A stretch of 64,000 nucleotides of DNA from Rhodanobacter thiooxydans LCS2 (GCF_000264375.1 NZ_AJXW01000010.1:62001-126000); one strand, 5' to 3'; shown: positions 9,673 through 19,126, counted from the stretch's first letter. Notes: generated by a model from the letters alone, not told the origin. A program made the numbers and translations.

Positions 9673-10867
9673 TACGCCTGCGGTGGTACTGGGTGCGGGA
9701 GTCAATGGCCTGGGCGTGGCGCGCAGCCTGGCGCACGCGCGGGTCCCGGTCTGGTTGCTGGATACCGATATGCGGCGTCCGCAAATGCATACCCGCGCGG
9801 CGAAGCCGCTGCCGATCCGTGCGACGCACGGTGAAGCGCTGGTCGAAGAGCTGGTGCGTCTGGGCACGACGCGGTTTTCCGGTGTGCGCCCGGTGCTGCT
9901 CCTGACCCAGGAGGAAAGTGTCAAGACCGTTTCGCGCCATCGCGATCTGCTGTCCGCCTATTACCGGTTCAGCCTGCCGCCCGGAGACGTCGTGGACACC
10001 TTGTTGCACAAACAGGGGTTCCAGCGCTGCGCCGAACAACTCGGCAGCCCCGTTCCGCCGCTGCTGCACATTCGCACGCTCGCGGATTTGTCCGCGCTCG
10101 AACACCTGCATTATCCGGTGGTGGTGAAACCCGGCGAACGGAATGTCGATTACGGGTGGCGCTTCAGGAAGGCGTACCGCGTGGAGAGCGCCGCGGAAGC
10201 TGCCGAGCTGGTCCGTCGCATCCTGCCGGTGATGGCCGACGTGGTGGTGCAGGAGTGGATCGAGGGCCCGGATTCGAACATCTATTTCTGCCTGCAGTAC
10301 CTCGGCGGGCAGGGACAGGCGGTGGGGGCGTTCACTGGTCGCAAGATCCGCTCGTGGCCGCCACAGGTGGGCGGTACGGCCAGTTGCACCGCGGCGGCGG
10401 AAGTCCATGCAGAGCTATGCGCCATGACCACCCGATTCTTTCAGGCCGTGGGCGTGATCGGCATGGCCAGCATGGAGTACAAGCGCGATGCGCGCAGCGG
10501 CGAGTTCCGCATGGTGGAACCGACGGTCGGCCGTACGGACTACCAGGAAGAAGTGGCGAGCTTGAACGGCGTCAACCTGCCGTATGCGGCCTGGTGTTCG
10601 GAGCTGGGACTGCCGTTTCCGCCGCCTGCCGCTGCAAAGCGACCAGTCGTATGGCGGGTGCGCTCCGAGGACATGCAATCGGCAGCCGCCCAAGGTCAGC
10701 AGCTCACGCAGGGCTATCCGCGCGGCGGCCGGGTAGCCGATACCTTGTGCCGGTGGCGCGATCCCATGCCATGCCTGGCAGTGGGCCTGCAACGCGTCCG
10801 ACGTGCGCTGCACAGCCGCACTTCGAAGATGCTGCCGGGATCGCTTGCGGCCAGGAGCAAGTCATGA
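9662..10867 (+). CDS. ATP-grasp superfamily ligase in the EPS operon
   Basis: A 401-residue protein starting at the ATG at 9662. The N-terminal 100 residues form a Rossmann-like pre-ATP-grasp domain (VVLGAGVNGLGVARSL). The central part fits an ATP-grasp fold: YPVVVKPGERN carries the nucleotide lysine, VVVQEWIEGPDSN the linker, and EYKRDARSGEFRMVEPTVGR the metal-binding Glu/Glu/Asn-like end. ATP-grasp enzymes join a carboxylate to an amine through an acyl phosphate. Here it may attach an amino acid to a sugar acid of the polymer, possibly with the FemAB-like and AsnB-like proteins of the same operon. The substrate is inferred from context only. Confidence 0.72.
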   Translation: MIADTPAVVLGAGVNGLGVARSLAHARVPVWLLDTDMRRPQMHTRAAKPLPIRATHGEALVEELVRLGTTRFSGVRPVLLLTQEESVKTVSRHRDLLSAYYRFSLPPGDVVDTLLHKQGFQRCAEQLGSPVPPLLHIRTLADLSALEHLHYPVVVKPGERNVDYGWRFRKAYRVESAAEAAELVRRILPVMADVVVQEWIEGPDSNIYFCLQYLGGQGQAVGAFTGRKIRSWPPQVGGTASCTAAAEVHAELCAMTTRFFQAVGVIGMASMEYKRDARSGEFRMVEPTVGRTDYQEEVASLNGVNLPYAAWCSELGLPFPPPAAAKRPVVWRVRSEDMQSAAAQGQQLTQGYPRGGRVADTLCRWRDPMPCLAVGLQRVRRALHSRTSKMLPGSLAARSKS

Positions 10868-11979
10868 ACGCGGTCATCAGACTCCTGTCCGGGGGCCGGA
10901 CAGGTCCGGCAGTGGATATGCGCTATGGGCTGCAGGCTGCCGCCGAATGGCTGGCGCGCGCCCAGGACGCCACCGGCTGCGGCGGTGTCAGCGCCTATTA
11001 CGATGCAACGAAGCGGCAATGGGCTGGCGCCTATCCGGAAACCACCGGGTACATCATTCCGACCTTCCTGCGCTACGCGCAGTTTTCCGGCCAAGGCGAT
11101 TATCGGGAGCGCGCCATCCGCATGGCCGAGTGGGAAACCGCCATCCAGCTCCCTGAAGGGGGCGTGCGTGCCGGTACGCTGGATTCAACTACGATGGTGC
11201 CGACCATCTTCAACACAGGGCAGGTGTTGTTCGGCTGGCTGTCCGCGTGGCAGCAGACGCGGGACGCGCGGTTCCGTGATTCGGCACTGCGCGCGGCAGA
11301 CTGGCTGGTGGCTGCCCAGGACCCGGATGGTGCGTGGCGGCGTTTTGCGTCGCCGTTCGCCGTGCATGCCGTGAATACCTACAACACACGCGTGGCGTTT
11401 GCGCTGGCGAAGGCCAGTCAGGTCTTGCAGGAGCCGCTTTATCTGGATGCGGCGGTGCGCAACGTGCAGTGGGCGCTTGCGCAGATGCAGCCCAATGGAT
11501 GGTTCCAGAACAACGATCTGGAGGACAACGATCGTCCACTGACACATACCATCGCCTACGCGACCCGCGGCATGCTGGAAGTCGGCTTGATCGCCGGCAA
11601 CGACGCCTTCGTGGATGCTGCGGCGCGCGTGGCGCGAGCGGTTGCGCAAACCCCGCGCGGCGATGGCGCCTTGCCTGGCCGGTTGGATTCCGCTTGGCGG
11701 CCGGCGAGCCGCTGGACCTGCGTGACCGGCAACGCGCAAATGGCGATCATCTGGCAGCGTCTGGCGGCGGAAACCGGCGAGCATGGCTGGAAACCCGCGG
11801 CAGAACACGCCAATCGCTTCAATCTTTCCATCCAGGATGTGGCGGCGACCGACAGTGCGGTGCGCGGTGGAATGCCGGGCTCATACCCGCGGTCAGGCGG
11901 CTACATGAGAAACCGCTACCCGAACTGGGCCGCCAAGTTCTTCATGGACGCGCTCATGTTGCAACTACAGGCGGGCTAG
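10864..11979 (+). CDS. Alpha/alpha-toroid protein of the EPS operon
   Basis: A 371-residue protein with an ATGA-coupled start at 10864. It is rich in paired helices and repeats motifs such as GLQAAAEWLARAQ, RAIRMAEWETAIQL, ALRAADWLVAAQDPDG and AVRNVQWALAQMQPNGWF, the pattern of (alpha/alpha)6 barrels in terpenoid cyclases, six-hairpin glycosidases and some lyases. It has no signal peptide. The QDxDGxW-like motifs resemble squalene-cyclase repeats, but no DxDD motif is seen, so a cyclase role is unlikely. A role in modifying or trimming the lipid-linked polysaccharide is a guess from position. Confidence 0.65.
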   Translation: MNAVIRLLSGGRTGPAVDMRYGLQAAAEWLARAQDATGCGGVSAYYDATKRQWAGAYPETTGYIIPTFLRYAQFSGQGDYRERAIRMAEWETAIQLPEGGVRAGTLDSTTMVPTIFNTGQVLFGWLSAWQQTRDARFRDSALRAADWLVAAQDPDGAWRRFASPFAVHAVNTYNTRVAFALAKASQVLQEPLYLDAAVRNVQWALAQMQPNGWFQNNDLEDNDRPLTHTIAYATRGMLEVGLIAGNDAFVDAAARVARAVAQTPRGDGALPGRLDSAWRPASRWTCVTGNAQMAIIWQRLAAETGEHGWKPAAEHANRFNLSIQDVAATDSAVRGGMPGSYPRSGGYMRNRYPNWAAKFFMDALMLQLQAG

Positions 11980-11982
11980 CGC

Positions 11983-13302
11983 ATGCGCGACATCGTCCTC
12001 GCCCTGCTCATCTTCGGAACGCTTCCCTGCATTCTGATGCGGCCCTATGTCGGCCTGCTGGTGTGGTCGTGGCTCGGCTACATGAACCCGCATCGCTTGT
12101 GCTACGGCTTTGCGGTCACCTTTCCGTGGGTGTACATGGTTGCGATCGCCACTGCAGCCGGCCTGTTGTTCAGCAAGGACAGCAAGAGGATTCCGTGGTC
12201 AGCGGTCAGCGTGTTGCTGCTGATGTTCCTGCTGTGGACAGGGCTGACCACTTTTTATGCGGTGGTGCCGGACTCGGCATGGATCAAGTGGCAAGAGTTC
12301 GCCAAAGTCATGGTCATGGTGTTTGTCACCCTGATCCTGGTGAACAGCCGCGAGCGCCTGCATGGGCTGGTATGGATGATTGTGGTTTCGCTGGGATTCT
12401 ACGGCGTCAAGGGCGGCGCATTCACGCTGGTCCAGGGCGGCGCCAACCATGTGCTTGGGCCTCCGGGAAGTTTCGTCGCCGACAACAACGCCCTGGCGCT
12501 CGCGCTGTGCATGACACTGCCACTCATGCGTTATCTGCAGTTGCATTCGTCCTTGAAATCCGTACGTGTCGGCCTTGGCTTCAGCATGCTGTTCACCGGC
12601 ATCGCGATCTTGGGTACCTACTCGCGCGGCGGCCTGATCGGTTTGGCTATCGTCGCAGGCGCCTTGTTCCTGAAGAGCCGCGGCCGGCTGGCCGTGGTGC
12701 TTGTCATCGTGATGGTTGGCCTGGCCGGTTCGCACTTCATGCCCGCACAGTGGACCGCGCGCATGGGAACCTTGCGCAACGCGCAGCAGACGGGTTCGGG
12801 TGAAACACGAATACAGTCGTGGCAGTTCTCGACCAACGTCGCCCTGCACCGACCCTTGCTCGGTGGCGGCTTCAACGTGTATCAAAGCACCCCGGCGTGG
12901 GAGCGCTACGGTCCGGCGGGTGCGGACCCGCGCGCGGTGCACAGCATCTATTTCCGGGTGCTGGGTGAACAAGGGTTCGTGGGGTTGGCATTGTTCGCCG
13001 CGCTGTTGTTCGCGAGCTGGAGAAACTGCAGCCGCGTGAGAAAGCGCTCCCGCGATATTCCCGACATGCGCTGGGCCTTTGATATGGCCTCCATGCTGCA
13101 AGTCTCCCTGGTGGCGTTCATGGCGGCGGGGACGTTCCTGCCGATGAGTTACTTTGACCTGAGCTTCCAGCTGATGGCGCTTTCCGCGGTGCTGGCGGAC
13201 TTCTGCATGCAGCAGATCCAGAGCCGACAGTCGTTCGAGCTGCGCGCACCCGCGGAGTTGACCGCGCGTGGCGGCAAATTACCCCATCCGATCCAGGGCT
13301 GA
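11983..13302 (+). CDS. O-antigen-ligase/polymerase-like protein, exosortase A-associated
   Basis: A 439-residue membrane protein with roughly ten to twelve hydrophobic segments. The N-terminus (RPYVGLLVWSWLGYMNPHRL) and the TFYAVVPDSAWIKWQEFAKV stretch match the exosortase A family of putative O-glycosylation ligases. A large periplasmic loop follows SRGGLIGLA and contains RIQSWQFSTNVALHRPLLGGG and HSIYFRVLGEQGF, the Wzy_C region. It could polymerise the repeat unit or transfer it to PEP-CTERM proteins. It starts 3 bp after the upstream stop. Confidence 0.88.
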   Translation: MRDIVLALLIFGTLPCILMRPYVGLLVWSWLGYMNPHRLCYGFAVTFPWVYMVAIATAAGLLFSKDSKRIPWSAVSVLLLMFLLWTGLTTFYAVVPDSAWIKWQEFAKVMVMVFVTLILVNSRERLHGLVWMIVVSLGFYGVKGGAFTLVQGGANHVLGPPGSFVADNNALALALCMTLPLMRYLQLHSSLKSVRVGLGFSMLFTGIAILGTYSRGGLIGLAIVAGALFLKSRGRLAVVLVIVMVGLAGSHFMPAQWTARMGTLRNAQQTGSGETRIQSWQFSTNVALHRPLLGGGFNVYQSTPAWERYGPAGADPRAVHSIYFRVLGEQGFVGLALFAALLFASWRNCSRVRKRSRDIPDMRWAFDMASMLQVSLVAFMAAGTFLPMSYFDLSFQLMALSAVLADFCMQQIQSRQSFELRAPAELTARGGKLPHPIQG

Positions 13303-13306
13303 TGAC

Positions 13307-14674
13307 ATGGGGCGCGCCGTCCTGGTGATCGCGTTTCACTTTCCGCCGGCAGCGATGGGCAGCGGGCACCTGCGCACGCTCGGTTTTGCGCGCTATCTGC
13401 CGGAATTCGGATGGGACCCCATCGTGATGTCGGCGCGGGCATTGGCTTATCCGCGCACCGCGCCCGTCGCCGCTGGCGTCATTCCGGAAGGTTGCGAGGT
13501 ACACCGCACGTTCGCGCTCGACGCCCGCCGCCATTTCGGAATCGACGGGAAATATCCCGGGTTCCTCGCGCAGCCCGATCGCTGGATCTCATGGTGGCCC
13601 GCGGCCGTCTCGCAGGGGCTGCGCCTGATCCGTCGTCACCAGGTGCGTGCGATCTGGTCCACCTATCCCATCATGACTGCGCATTGCATCGCACGGACCT
13701 TGAGTGGCATCACCAAGCTGCCGTGGATTGCGGACTTCCGTGACCCGGTGACCAGCTCGGTTGAAGCGCAAAACCCTTTCTCGGTTGCCTCGCAGCAGCG
13801 TTGGGAGCGACGTGTGCTGCGCGACGCGAAGCGAACCGTGTTTACTACGCCCGGCGCCATGCGCGACTGTGCCGAGCGCTATCCCGAGGCAGGTCGCGGC
13901 GGGCGCCTGTCGGTCATCGGCAATGGCTATGACGAAGCGGCCTTCGTCGACCTTCCACCCGTTCCGCCGCGAATGGATGGACGGCCGTTGACGTTGTTGC
14001 ACAGCGGCTTGCTGTATCCCGAGGGACGCGATCCGGCGCCCTTTTTCAACGCACTGGCGCGGCTGAAGAGCGTCGGGCTGGTGGGGCCCGCACAGCTCAA
14101 AGTGGTTCTGCGAGCGAGTGGTTGGGAGGGCCGCTACCAGCGGGACATCGACAGCCTCGGGATTGCCGACATCGTGTCCCTGGCGCCACCCGTCGGCAAC
14201 GGCGAGGCGCTGGCCGAGCAAGCCACTGCGGACGGATTGCTGCTGTTTCAGGGCAGCAAGTTCGACCGGCAGATACCCGCCAAGGTGTATGAGTACCTGC
14301 GCGTCGGGCGGCCAGTCTTCGCACTCGTGGGGCCGGACGGAGATACGGCGTCGGTGCTGCGGGATGTCGGTGGCGCAGTCATTGCGCCAACGGCGGACGT
14401 TGCTGCGATCGCGCAGCACTTGTCCGAATTCGTGCTCGCGCTGCGTGAAGGGCGGGCTCCACGCACGCGCCCGGAGGTCGTCTCCCGATACTCCAGGCGC
14501 GAGGGGACAGCCTTGTTGGCAGGGTTGCTGGATCAGGTATCGCGCCCGAATCTGCCTGGCGAAGGTGGTTCGTCGCCGACAACTGCCGACGCCGCAACAA
14601 GTCCCATGCACGTATCAAACCCAGAATTATCCGACGCCGGAACCGAGGGACAAGAGCATGAACTGGAACCCTGA
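13307..14674 (+). CDS. GT4-like glycosyltransferase
   Basis: A 455-residue protein starting at the ATG at 13307, 4 bp past the preceding stop. It opens with VLVIAFHFPPAAMGSGHLRT, has WIADFRDPVTSS in the acceptor half and RQIPAKVYEYLRVGRPVFAL near the C-terminus, which occupies the donor-binding position of GT-B enzymes. The last 35 residues are low in order and overlap the methyltransferase start by 17 bp. Donor and acceptor are unknown. Confidence 0.8.
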   Translation: MGRAVLVIAFHFPPAAMGSGHLRTLGFARYLPEFGWDPIVMSARALAYPRTAPVAAGVIPEGCEVHRTFALDARRHFGIDGKYPGFLAQPDRWISWWPAAVSQGLRLIRRHQVRAIWSTYPIMTAHCIARTLSGITKLPWIADFRDPVTSSVEAQNPFSVASQQRWERRVLRDAKRTVFTTPGAMRDCAERYPEAGRGGRLSVIGNGYDEAAFVDLPPVPPRMDGRPLTLLHSGLLYPEGRDPAPFFNALARLKSVGLVGPAQLKVVLRASGWEGRYQRDIDSLGIADIVSLAPPVGNGEALAEQATADGLLLFQGSKFDRQIPAKVYEYLRVGRPVFALVGPDGDTASVLRDVGGAVIAPTADVAAIAQHLSEFVLALREGRAPRTRPEVVSRYSRREGTALLAGLLDQVSRPNLPGEGGSSPTTADAATSPMHVSNPELSDAGTEGQEHELEP

Positions 14675-15320
14675 CGAGCATTACAAGAGCACCGCGGTTG
14701 CGGCCGACTATGACGCTAACAGGTTCTCGAGCATTCCGGGGCAGGTATTCAACTTTCTTGAAAAGCGGCTGGTCGCCAAGTGTTTCTCGCTGCTGCCTGA
14801 AGGCGGCACCATCGCCGATGCACCGTGTGGAACGGGGCGACTCGCGGAAGCACTGCTGGATGCCGGGTATCGGGTGCACGGCTTCGACATTTCCCGAGCC
14901 ATGCTGGGGGTGGCACAGCAACGCCTGGCGTCGCATGGGGAAAACTTTACCTGTGAGGTAGCCAACCTGAAGGAATGCCCGCCGAGCGGCCCCATCTGCG
15001 ATGGTGCATTGTGCGCGCGGGTGCTGATGCATTTTCCGCTCGAGCAGCAAGTGCAGTTCCTGACCGGGGTAGCCGGCCTCAGCCGGTCGGTCGTGGTCAT
15101 CAATCAGAGTCTCGATTCCGGTTATCAACGGTTTCGGCGGAGGCTTAAACGGTGGATGGGGAATCAGCCATCAGCCAGATTCCCGATAACCGACGAAAAC
15201 ATCGGGCTTCTGTTGAAAAGGTCCGGCCTGCGTGAAGTGCGGCGCCATCGGCTGCTCCCGTTCATAAGCGAAGCGGTGTATATCGTTGCAAGGAAGGTCG
15301 ACGTTCCGGACCACGGATGA
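14658..15320 (+). CDS. Class I SAM-dependent methyltransferase
   Basis: A 220-residue protein with the SAM-binding motif I at ADAPCGTGRLAEALL (around residue 53), the acidic residue at the end of strand 2 (VHGFDIS) and a motif-IV-like CDGALCARVLMHFP. It resembles small-molecule methyltransferases of polysaccharide loci that cap or decorate sugars. The ATG at 14658 lies inside the end of the previous gene. The gene closes the first transcription unit, since a terminator follows 32 bp after its stop. Confidence 0.8.
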   Translation: MNWNPDEHYKSTAVAADYDANRFSSIPGQVFNFLEKRLVAKCFSLLPEGGTIADAPCGTGRLAEALLDAGYRVHGFDISRAMLGVAQQRLASHGENFTCEVANLKECPPSGPICDGALCARVLMHFPLEQQVQFLTGVAGLSRSVVVINQSLDSGYQRFRRRLKRWMGNQPSARFPITDENIGLLLKRSGLREVRRHRLLPFISEAVYIVARKVDVPDHG

Positions 15321-15352
15321 TCAACCATGCGATAAAGGTGGAGCGATACGGT

Positions 15353-15378
15353 GCGCAACGGCGATTGCGCCATTTTTT
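15353..15378 (+). terminator. Intrinsic terminator after the EPS operon
   Basis: A 6-bp GC-rich stem (GCGCAA/TTGCGC, loop CGGCGA) at 15353-15370 is followed two bases later by six T residues at 15373-15378. It sits 32 bp after the methyltransferase stop and before a GTG-started flippase gene. Confidence 0.7.
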
Positions 15379-15435
15379 GGTTCCCGCTGTGACCGTGTCC
15401 GCCGCACGTGTGGCTAGAATTGGGGCTGGTGTCTT

Positions 15436-16917
15436 GTGACCAACAAGAGCCAAAAACAGGGAAACGGTGTGCGAAGGGCATTGTCGCTGTCCTTCGTCCA
15501 GCAATTCGTCGCATTTGTCTTCAGCTTCGGATCGGTCACGATCATAAGCCGGCTCCTCACCCCTTCCGAAGTCGGGGTATTTTCGATCGCCGCCGGCCTG
15601 GTCGCCCTGATCCACATGCTCCGCGACTTTGGGGTCAGTGAATACGTGATACAGGCACCGGTTCTGGACGAGTCGCTGGTGCGCACCGTTTTCACGATGA
15701 ACCTCGTCATTGCGTGGTGTCTTGGCGGGATCATCGTCGCGGCCAGCGGTGCCGTCGGGACGTTCTACGCCGATATCGGTGTGACGCGGGTGTTGCGGGT
15801 TCTGGGCGCCGTGTTCTTCCTGCTGCCGTTCGGCACTACGGCAATGGCTTTGTTGAGACGCGACATGGAGTTCGGGAAGCTGACGAAGATACGCATCGGC
15901 GAATCCGTCGTGCGCAGCTGTACCGCTGTTGTCCTTGCGTATGCCGGGTTTTCCTACATGAGCATGGCATGGTCGGCGTTGGCGGGTATTCTGGTCATGA
16001 TCGCTGGGTGCGCGGTTTGGGGCTGGCCATACCGCGTGCGGGGAGTGAGTTTCAGCCATTGGAAAAGCGTGCTGCACTTTGGCTCCAACCGGACGGTTTC
16101 GGACCTGGCCAGCCAGCTGGGCGACCAGTCCGCCAACCTGGTGATCGGCAAGATGCTGGGCATGACGGATGCCGGGTTGTTTTCGCGGGGATACGGCGTG
16201 GTCAACATGTACCGCACCAACGTCCTTGGTGCGATCGGAGCGGTTTCCTTTCCCGCGTTCGCACGCGAGCACCGTGAGCACGCCACGGCTCCGGATCTGT
16301 TCCTGAGGGCATTGGTTTACACGACCGGAATCAGTTGGCCGTTTTTTGCATGCGGTGTCATTCTCGCTTATCCGGTCATCAACATCTTGTTCGGCGATCA
16401 ATGGGATGCGGCAGTTCCATTGATGCGTTGGCTGTGTTTCGCCGCATTTATCGGGACATTGATGTTCCAGTGCAACCGGTTCCTGGTTGCGCTGGGGCGG
16501 GTAAGGGCCGTGACCCGCGTGGAGGTTCAATATCAAACCGCCAGGGTCGGCATTACCATCGCGGCAGCCTTTTATGGTGTCACTGCGGTTGCGGCTTCAC
16601 AGGTTCTTGTCTATATCATTGCTACCGTGCTGTATTGCCGGAAAATGCGGAATTATGACGCGCTGGCGGTTCGCAAGTGTGCCAGGGCGCTGGTTCCGAG
16701 CATAGTGGTCACGCTGGGTGCCTGCGCCATACCGGCGGCGGTGGTGCTCTGGCCTGAGCTGATGGCGCGACACATGCTTTTTGCGTTTGCAATGGCTCTC
16801 GTCGGAGGTGGTGCAGGGTGGTTGCTGGGCCTCGCGGTCGCACGCCATCCCTTGCTGGGCGAGCTCAAGCGTGTCGTTTCCCATGTTTCCTCGCGTTACC
16901 ACCTGGTGCGTGGCTAG
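15436..16917 (+). CDS. Polysaccharide flippase (Wzx/MOP superfamily)
   Basis: A 493-residue membrane protein with about 12-14 hydrophobic segments. It begins with a GTG at 15436; SFVQQFVAFVFSFGSVTII and the SRLLTPSEVGVFSIAAGLVAL stretch are typical of lipopolysaccharide-type flippases of the MOP superfamily. It should move the undecaprenyl-linked repeat unit across the inner membrane before polymerisation. An in-frame GTG at 15468 is an alternative start. It sits in its own unit after the terminator and is followed 3 bp later by a kinase-like gene. Confidence 0.87.
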   Translation: MTNKSQKQGNGVRRALSLSFVQQFVAFVFSFGSVTIISRLLTPSEVGVFSIAAGLVALIHMLRDFGVSEYVIQAPVLDESLVRTVFTMNLVIAWCLGGIIVAASGAVGTFYADIGVTRVLRVLGAVFFLLPFGTTAMALLRRDMEFGKLTKIRIGESVVRSCTAVVLAYAGFSYMSMAWSALAGILVMIAGCAVWGWPYRVRGVSFSHWKSVLHFGSNRTVSDLASQLGDQSANLVIGKMLGMTDAGLFSRGYGVVNMYRTNVLGAIGAVSFPAFAREHREHATAPDLFLRALVYTTGISWPFFACGVILAYPVINILFGDQWDAAVPLMRWLCFAAFIGTLMFQCNRFLVALGRVRAVTRVEVQYQTARVGITIAAAFYGVTAVAASQVLVYIIATVLYCRKMRNYDALAVRKCARALVPSIVVTLGACAIPAAVVLWPELMARHMLFAFAMALVGGGAGWLLGLAVARHPLLGELKRVVSHVSSRYHLVRG

Positions 16918-16920
16918 GCC

Positions 16921-17898
16921 GTGATCGGACTGGACATCGCAGGAGTACTCAACGCGCGCTTCAGCTGCGCCAACTGCCGCGCGTCGGGGAGCTGGGTCGC
17001 GGTGACAAGGTCCATGTCAAGGCAAAACTCGCGTATCCAGCGGCTGCGATGCGTGCGCTGTCAGGAGCAGATCGTGGCCAAGGTGAGTCGAAGGGATGAC
17101 TTGCGCAACGATGCCCGTGCGGAGGCGCGCCGTGAGTACGAAACCCTGTGCACACTCCAGCACGTGTTTCCCCAGGATGAACACTTTGGAACATTGGTGT
17201 CGCTGGGCTACCTGGAAGTCGCGGGGCATGGAATCATGATCACGCGCCATTTTCACGGCGACAATTTGGCCCAACACCTGCGATCCCTGGGTGAGCCTGA
17301 CGCGCAGGAGGCATGCCGTGCTGCGGGGGGGTGGTTGCGCCGCCTGCATGAGAGTGGCGCCACGGACGGACAGGCGAGCATGCTGGGTGTGGCGGACAAG
17401 CTCGATTATCTGGCGGCCACCTACGGTGCGGTCCTGCGTCGGGATCGCGAAACGCGGACTGCGTGGCGATGTCTGGAACAAGCAGGTTCGCGTACTGACG
17501 CAAGGGGGTTCCGCGTCGTGCGCCAGCATGGCGATTTCAAACCCCAGAACATGCTGTGTGACGGTACCCGATACATCGGGTTGGACATCCATTGGCAGAG
17601 TATCGGACCGGCAGTCTATGACCTTGCACCGTTCCTGAACCATCTCTGGCTTGTCAGCCGTACGCTTGGAGGTTTGCTTACAAATCGTCATTACCGGCAG
17701 CGGGAGTCGGTGTTCCTGGCTGGGTATGGGTATGGGTATGGGGATGACGCCCAGGCCGTGTGTTGGGCACAGTTGTATTTCGCGCTGTGTTACCTGGGCG
17801 CTTATCGCCAAAAGGGGCGTCTGGCGGCGAGCTATGCAAGGGGGCGGATTGGACCATTGGTGCGGGAGCTTGCGCAGCAGCTTGGGGAAGTTTCCTGA
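16921..17898 (+). CDS. Kinase-fold (APH-like) protein with CxxC/CxxC N-terminus
   Basis: A 325-residue protein starting with a GTG 3 bp after the flippase stop. The C-terminal 250 residues have a phosphotransferase fold: a likely strand-3 lysine in IVAKVSRRDD, the catalytic loop RQHGDFKPQNML near residue 202 and YIGLDIHWQS as the metal-binding DxD-like strand. Residues 16-47 hold two CxxC pairs (C16/C19 and C44/C47) about where the glycine-rich N-lobe should be, suggesting a zinc ribbon. It may phosphorylate a sugar or lipid intermediate; the substrate is unknown. A hexamer repeat codes for GYGYGYG near residue 271. Confidence 0.65.
   Translation: MIGLDIAGVLNARFSCANCRASGSWVAVTRSMSRQNSRIQRLRCVRCQEQIVAKVSRRDDLRNDARAEARREYETLCTLQHVFPQDEHFGTLVSLGYLEVAGHGIMITRHFHGDNLAQHLRSLGEPDAQEACRAAGGWLRRLHESGATDGQASMLGVADKLDYLAATYGAVLRRDRETRTAWRCLEQAGSRTDARGFRVVRQHGDFKPQNMLCDGTRYIGLDIHWQSIGPAVYDLAPFLNHLWLVSRTLGGLLTNRHYRQRESVFLAGYGYGYGDDAQAVCWAQLYFALCYLGAYRQKGRLAASYARGRIGPLVRELAQQLGEVS
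17721..17744 (+). repeat. TGGGTA hexamer repeat inside the kinase-like gene
   Basis: Three perfect TGGGTA units and a fourth imperfect TGGGGA lie in tandem. Because the unit is 6 bp, gain or loss would keep the reading frame and change only the number of Gly-Tyr pairs. Confidence 0.7.
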
Positions 17899-17957
17899 GC
17901 TGAGGAAGTGTTGGTGAACACCGCTGGTGCCGTGCGTGGGTCCTTCACAGGCTGCTG

Positions 17958-19013
17958 ATGAAAATGCGTGTCGCGGGATGGGCCGGGGAACCCGTGTTCT
18001 CAGCAATCCGTATGGTGCAATTGGCCGAAGTCAACGTCGCCTGGAGAAGCCCCTTGAGTCCAAGTATCTCCGTCGTTATCCCTGCCTACAACGCGAACAA
18101 GTTCATAGTCCGCGCACTGGCCAGTATCGAGAGCCAGACGCTCACGCCTGACGAGGTCATCGTCGTGGACGACGGATCCACGGACCACACGGCGCTGCAG
18201 GTGGCGGAATTTGCGCGGCATTCGAAATTGGCGCTCGTGCTGGAGCGCCAGCCGAACCGGGGGTCTTCTGCCGCGCGCAATCATGGTATCCGCAGGGCAG
18301 CTGGTGAATTGATAACTTTCCTGGATGCAGATGATCTGATCTACCCCGGATTTCTGGAGTGCACAGTTTCGGGCCTGACCCGGTTTCCCAACTGGGCGGC
18401 GTGCTTCAGTGATCGTGATGTTGTGGATGCAGATGGCAAGTTCATCTCCCACGACCTGGACCATCCCATGTTTCGGCAAATTGTGAAGAAGGTCATGGGT
18501 GGCAGTTTTTTCGAATTGGAGGACGGTGACCTGTTTTCCCACATGATTGCGGGCAGCGTCATTCCGATGACCATCACATGCCGCAAATCGCGCATCGATG
18601 AAGTTGGCGGCTTTGATGAGACATTGCTGTTCAATGAAGACCGTCTGTTCTTTCTTCAGCTGATCAAGAAGAAGGGGAAGCTGGGCTATTTCAATGAATC
18701 ATTGGGCGTATGGCAGCGACATGCGGCAAACAAGACCAGCGCTTCCAACGCGATCAACGCCATAAAATATTCAGACGTGATATTGCAGAAGCTGATGGCT
18801 GACAAGGACAGTCTCGACCTTTCACCAGCTGAAATCGATGGCGTGCAGGCCGCACAGCGCAGGTTGGCTACTCAGTGGATATACGCGGCATCCCGTGCGC
18901 GGTCCCGGTCCACGATCGCTCTCGGTCGTCGCTTCCTGGTGGAACGTCGTATAACGATGGGCTGTTTCTTGAAAGCAATTGGACGCTATCTCATTTCCTC
19001 GCCAAAAAGTTAG
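17958..19013 (+). CDS. GT2 family glycosyltransferase
   Basis: A 351-residue GT-A enzyme. The catalytic domain starts near residue 36 with ISVVIPAYNANKFIVRALAS and carries EVIVVDDGSTDHT, NRGSSAARNHGI and the metal-binding DxD as FLDADD. GGFDETLLFNEDRLFFLQ is the acceptor-side helix with the catalytic-base ED. The 35-residue leader is unusual and an ATG at 18012 may be the true start. It would add one sugar of the repeat unit. Base composition drops in AT-rich direction here, unlike the first operon. Confidence 0.82.
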   Translation: MKMRVAGWAGEPVFSAIRMVQLAEVNVAWRSPLSPSISVVIPAYNANKFIVRALASIESQTLTPDEVIVVDDGSTDHTALQVAEFARHSKLALVLERQPNRGSSAARNHGIRRAAGELITFLDADDLIYPGFLECTVSGLTRFPNWAACFSDRDVVDADGKFISHDLDHPMFRQIVKKVMGGSFFELEDGDLFSHMIAGSVIPMTITCRKSRIDEVGGFDETLLFNEDRLFFLQLIKKKGKLGYFNESLGVWQRHAANKTSASNAINAIKYSDVILQKLMADKDSLDLSPAEIDGVQAAQRRLATQWIYAASRARSRSTIALGRRFLVERRITMGCFLKAIGRYLISSPKS

Positions 19014-19126
19014 CTGCAGATATGGGCGGCCGTGTCCCACTGGCGCAATCGCCATCCGTGATGGAGGCCTTGGACATGCTGCAACCTCACAGGCACGTGG
19101 GGCGCGGAGTACCGTCAGGTGCACGA

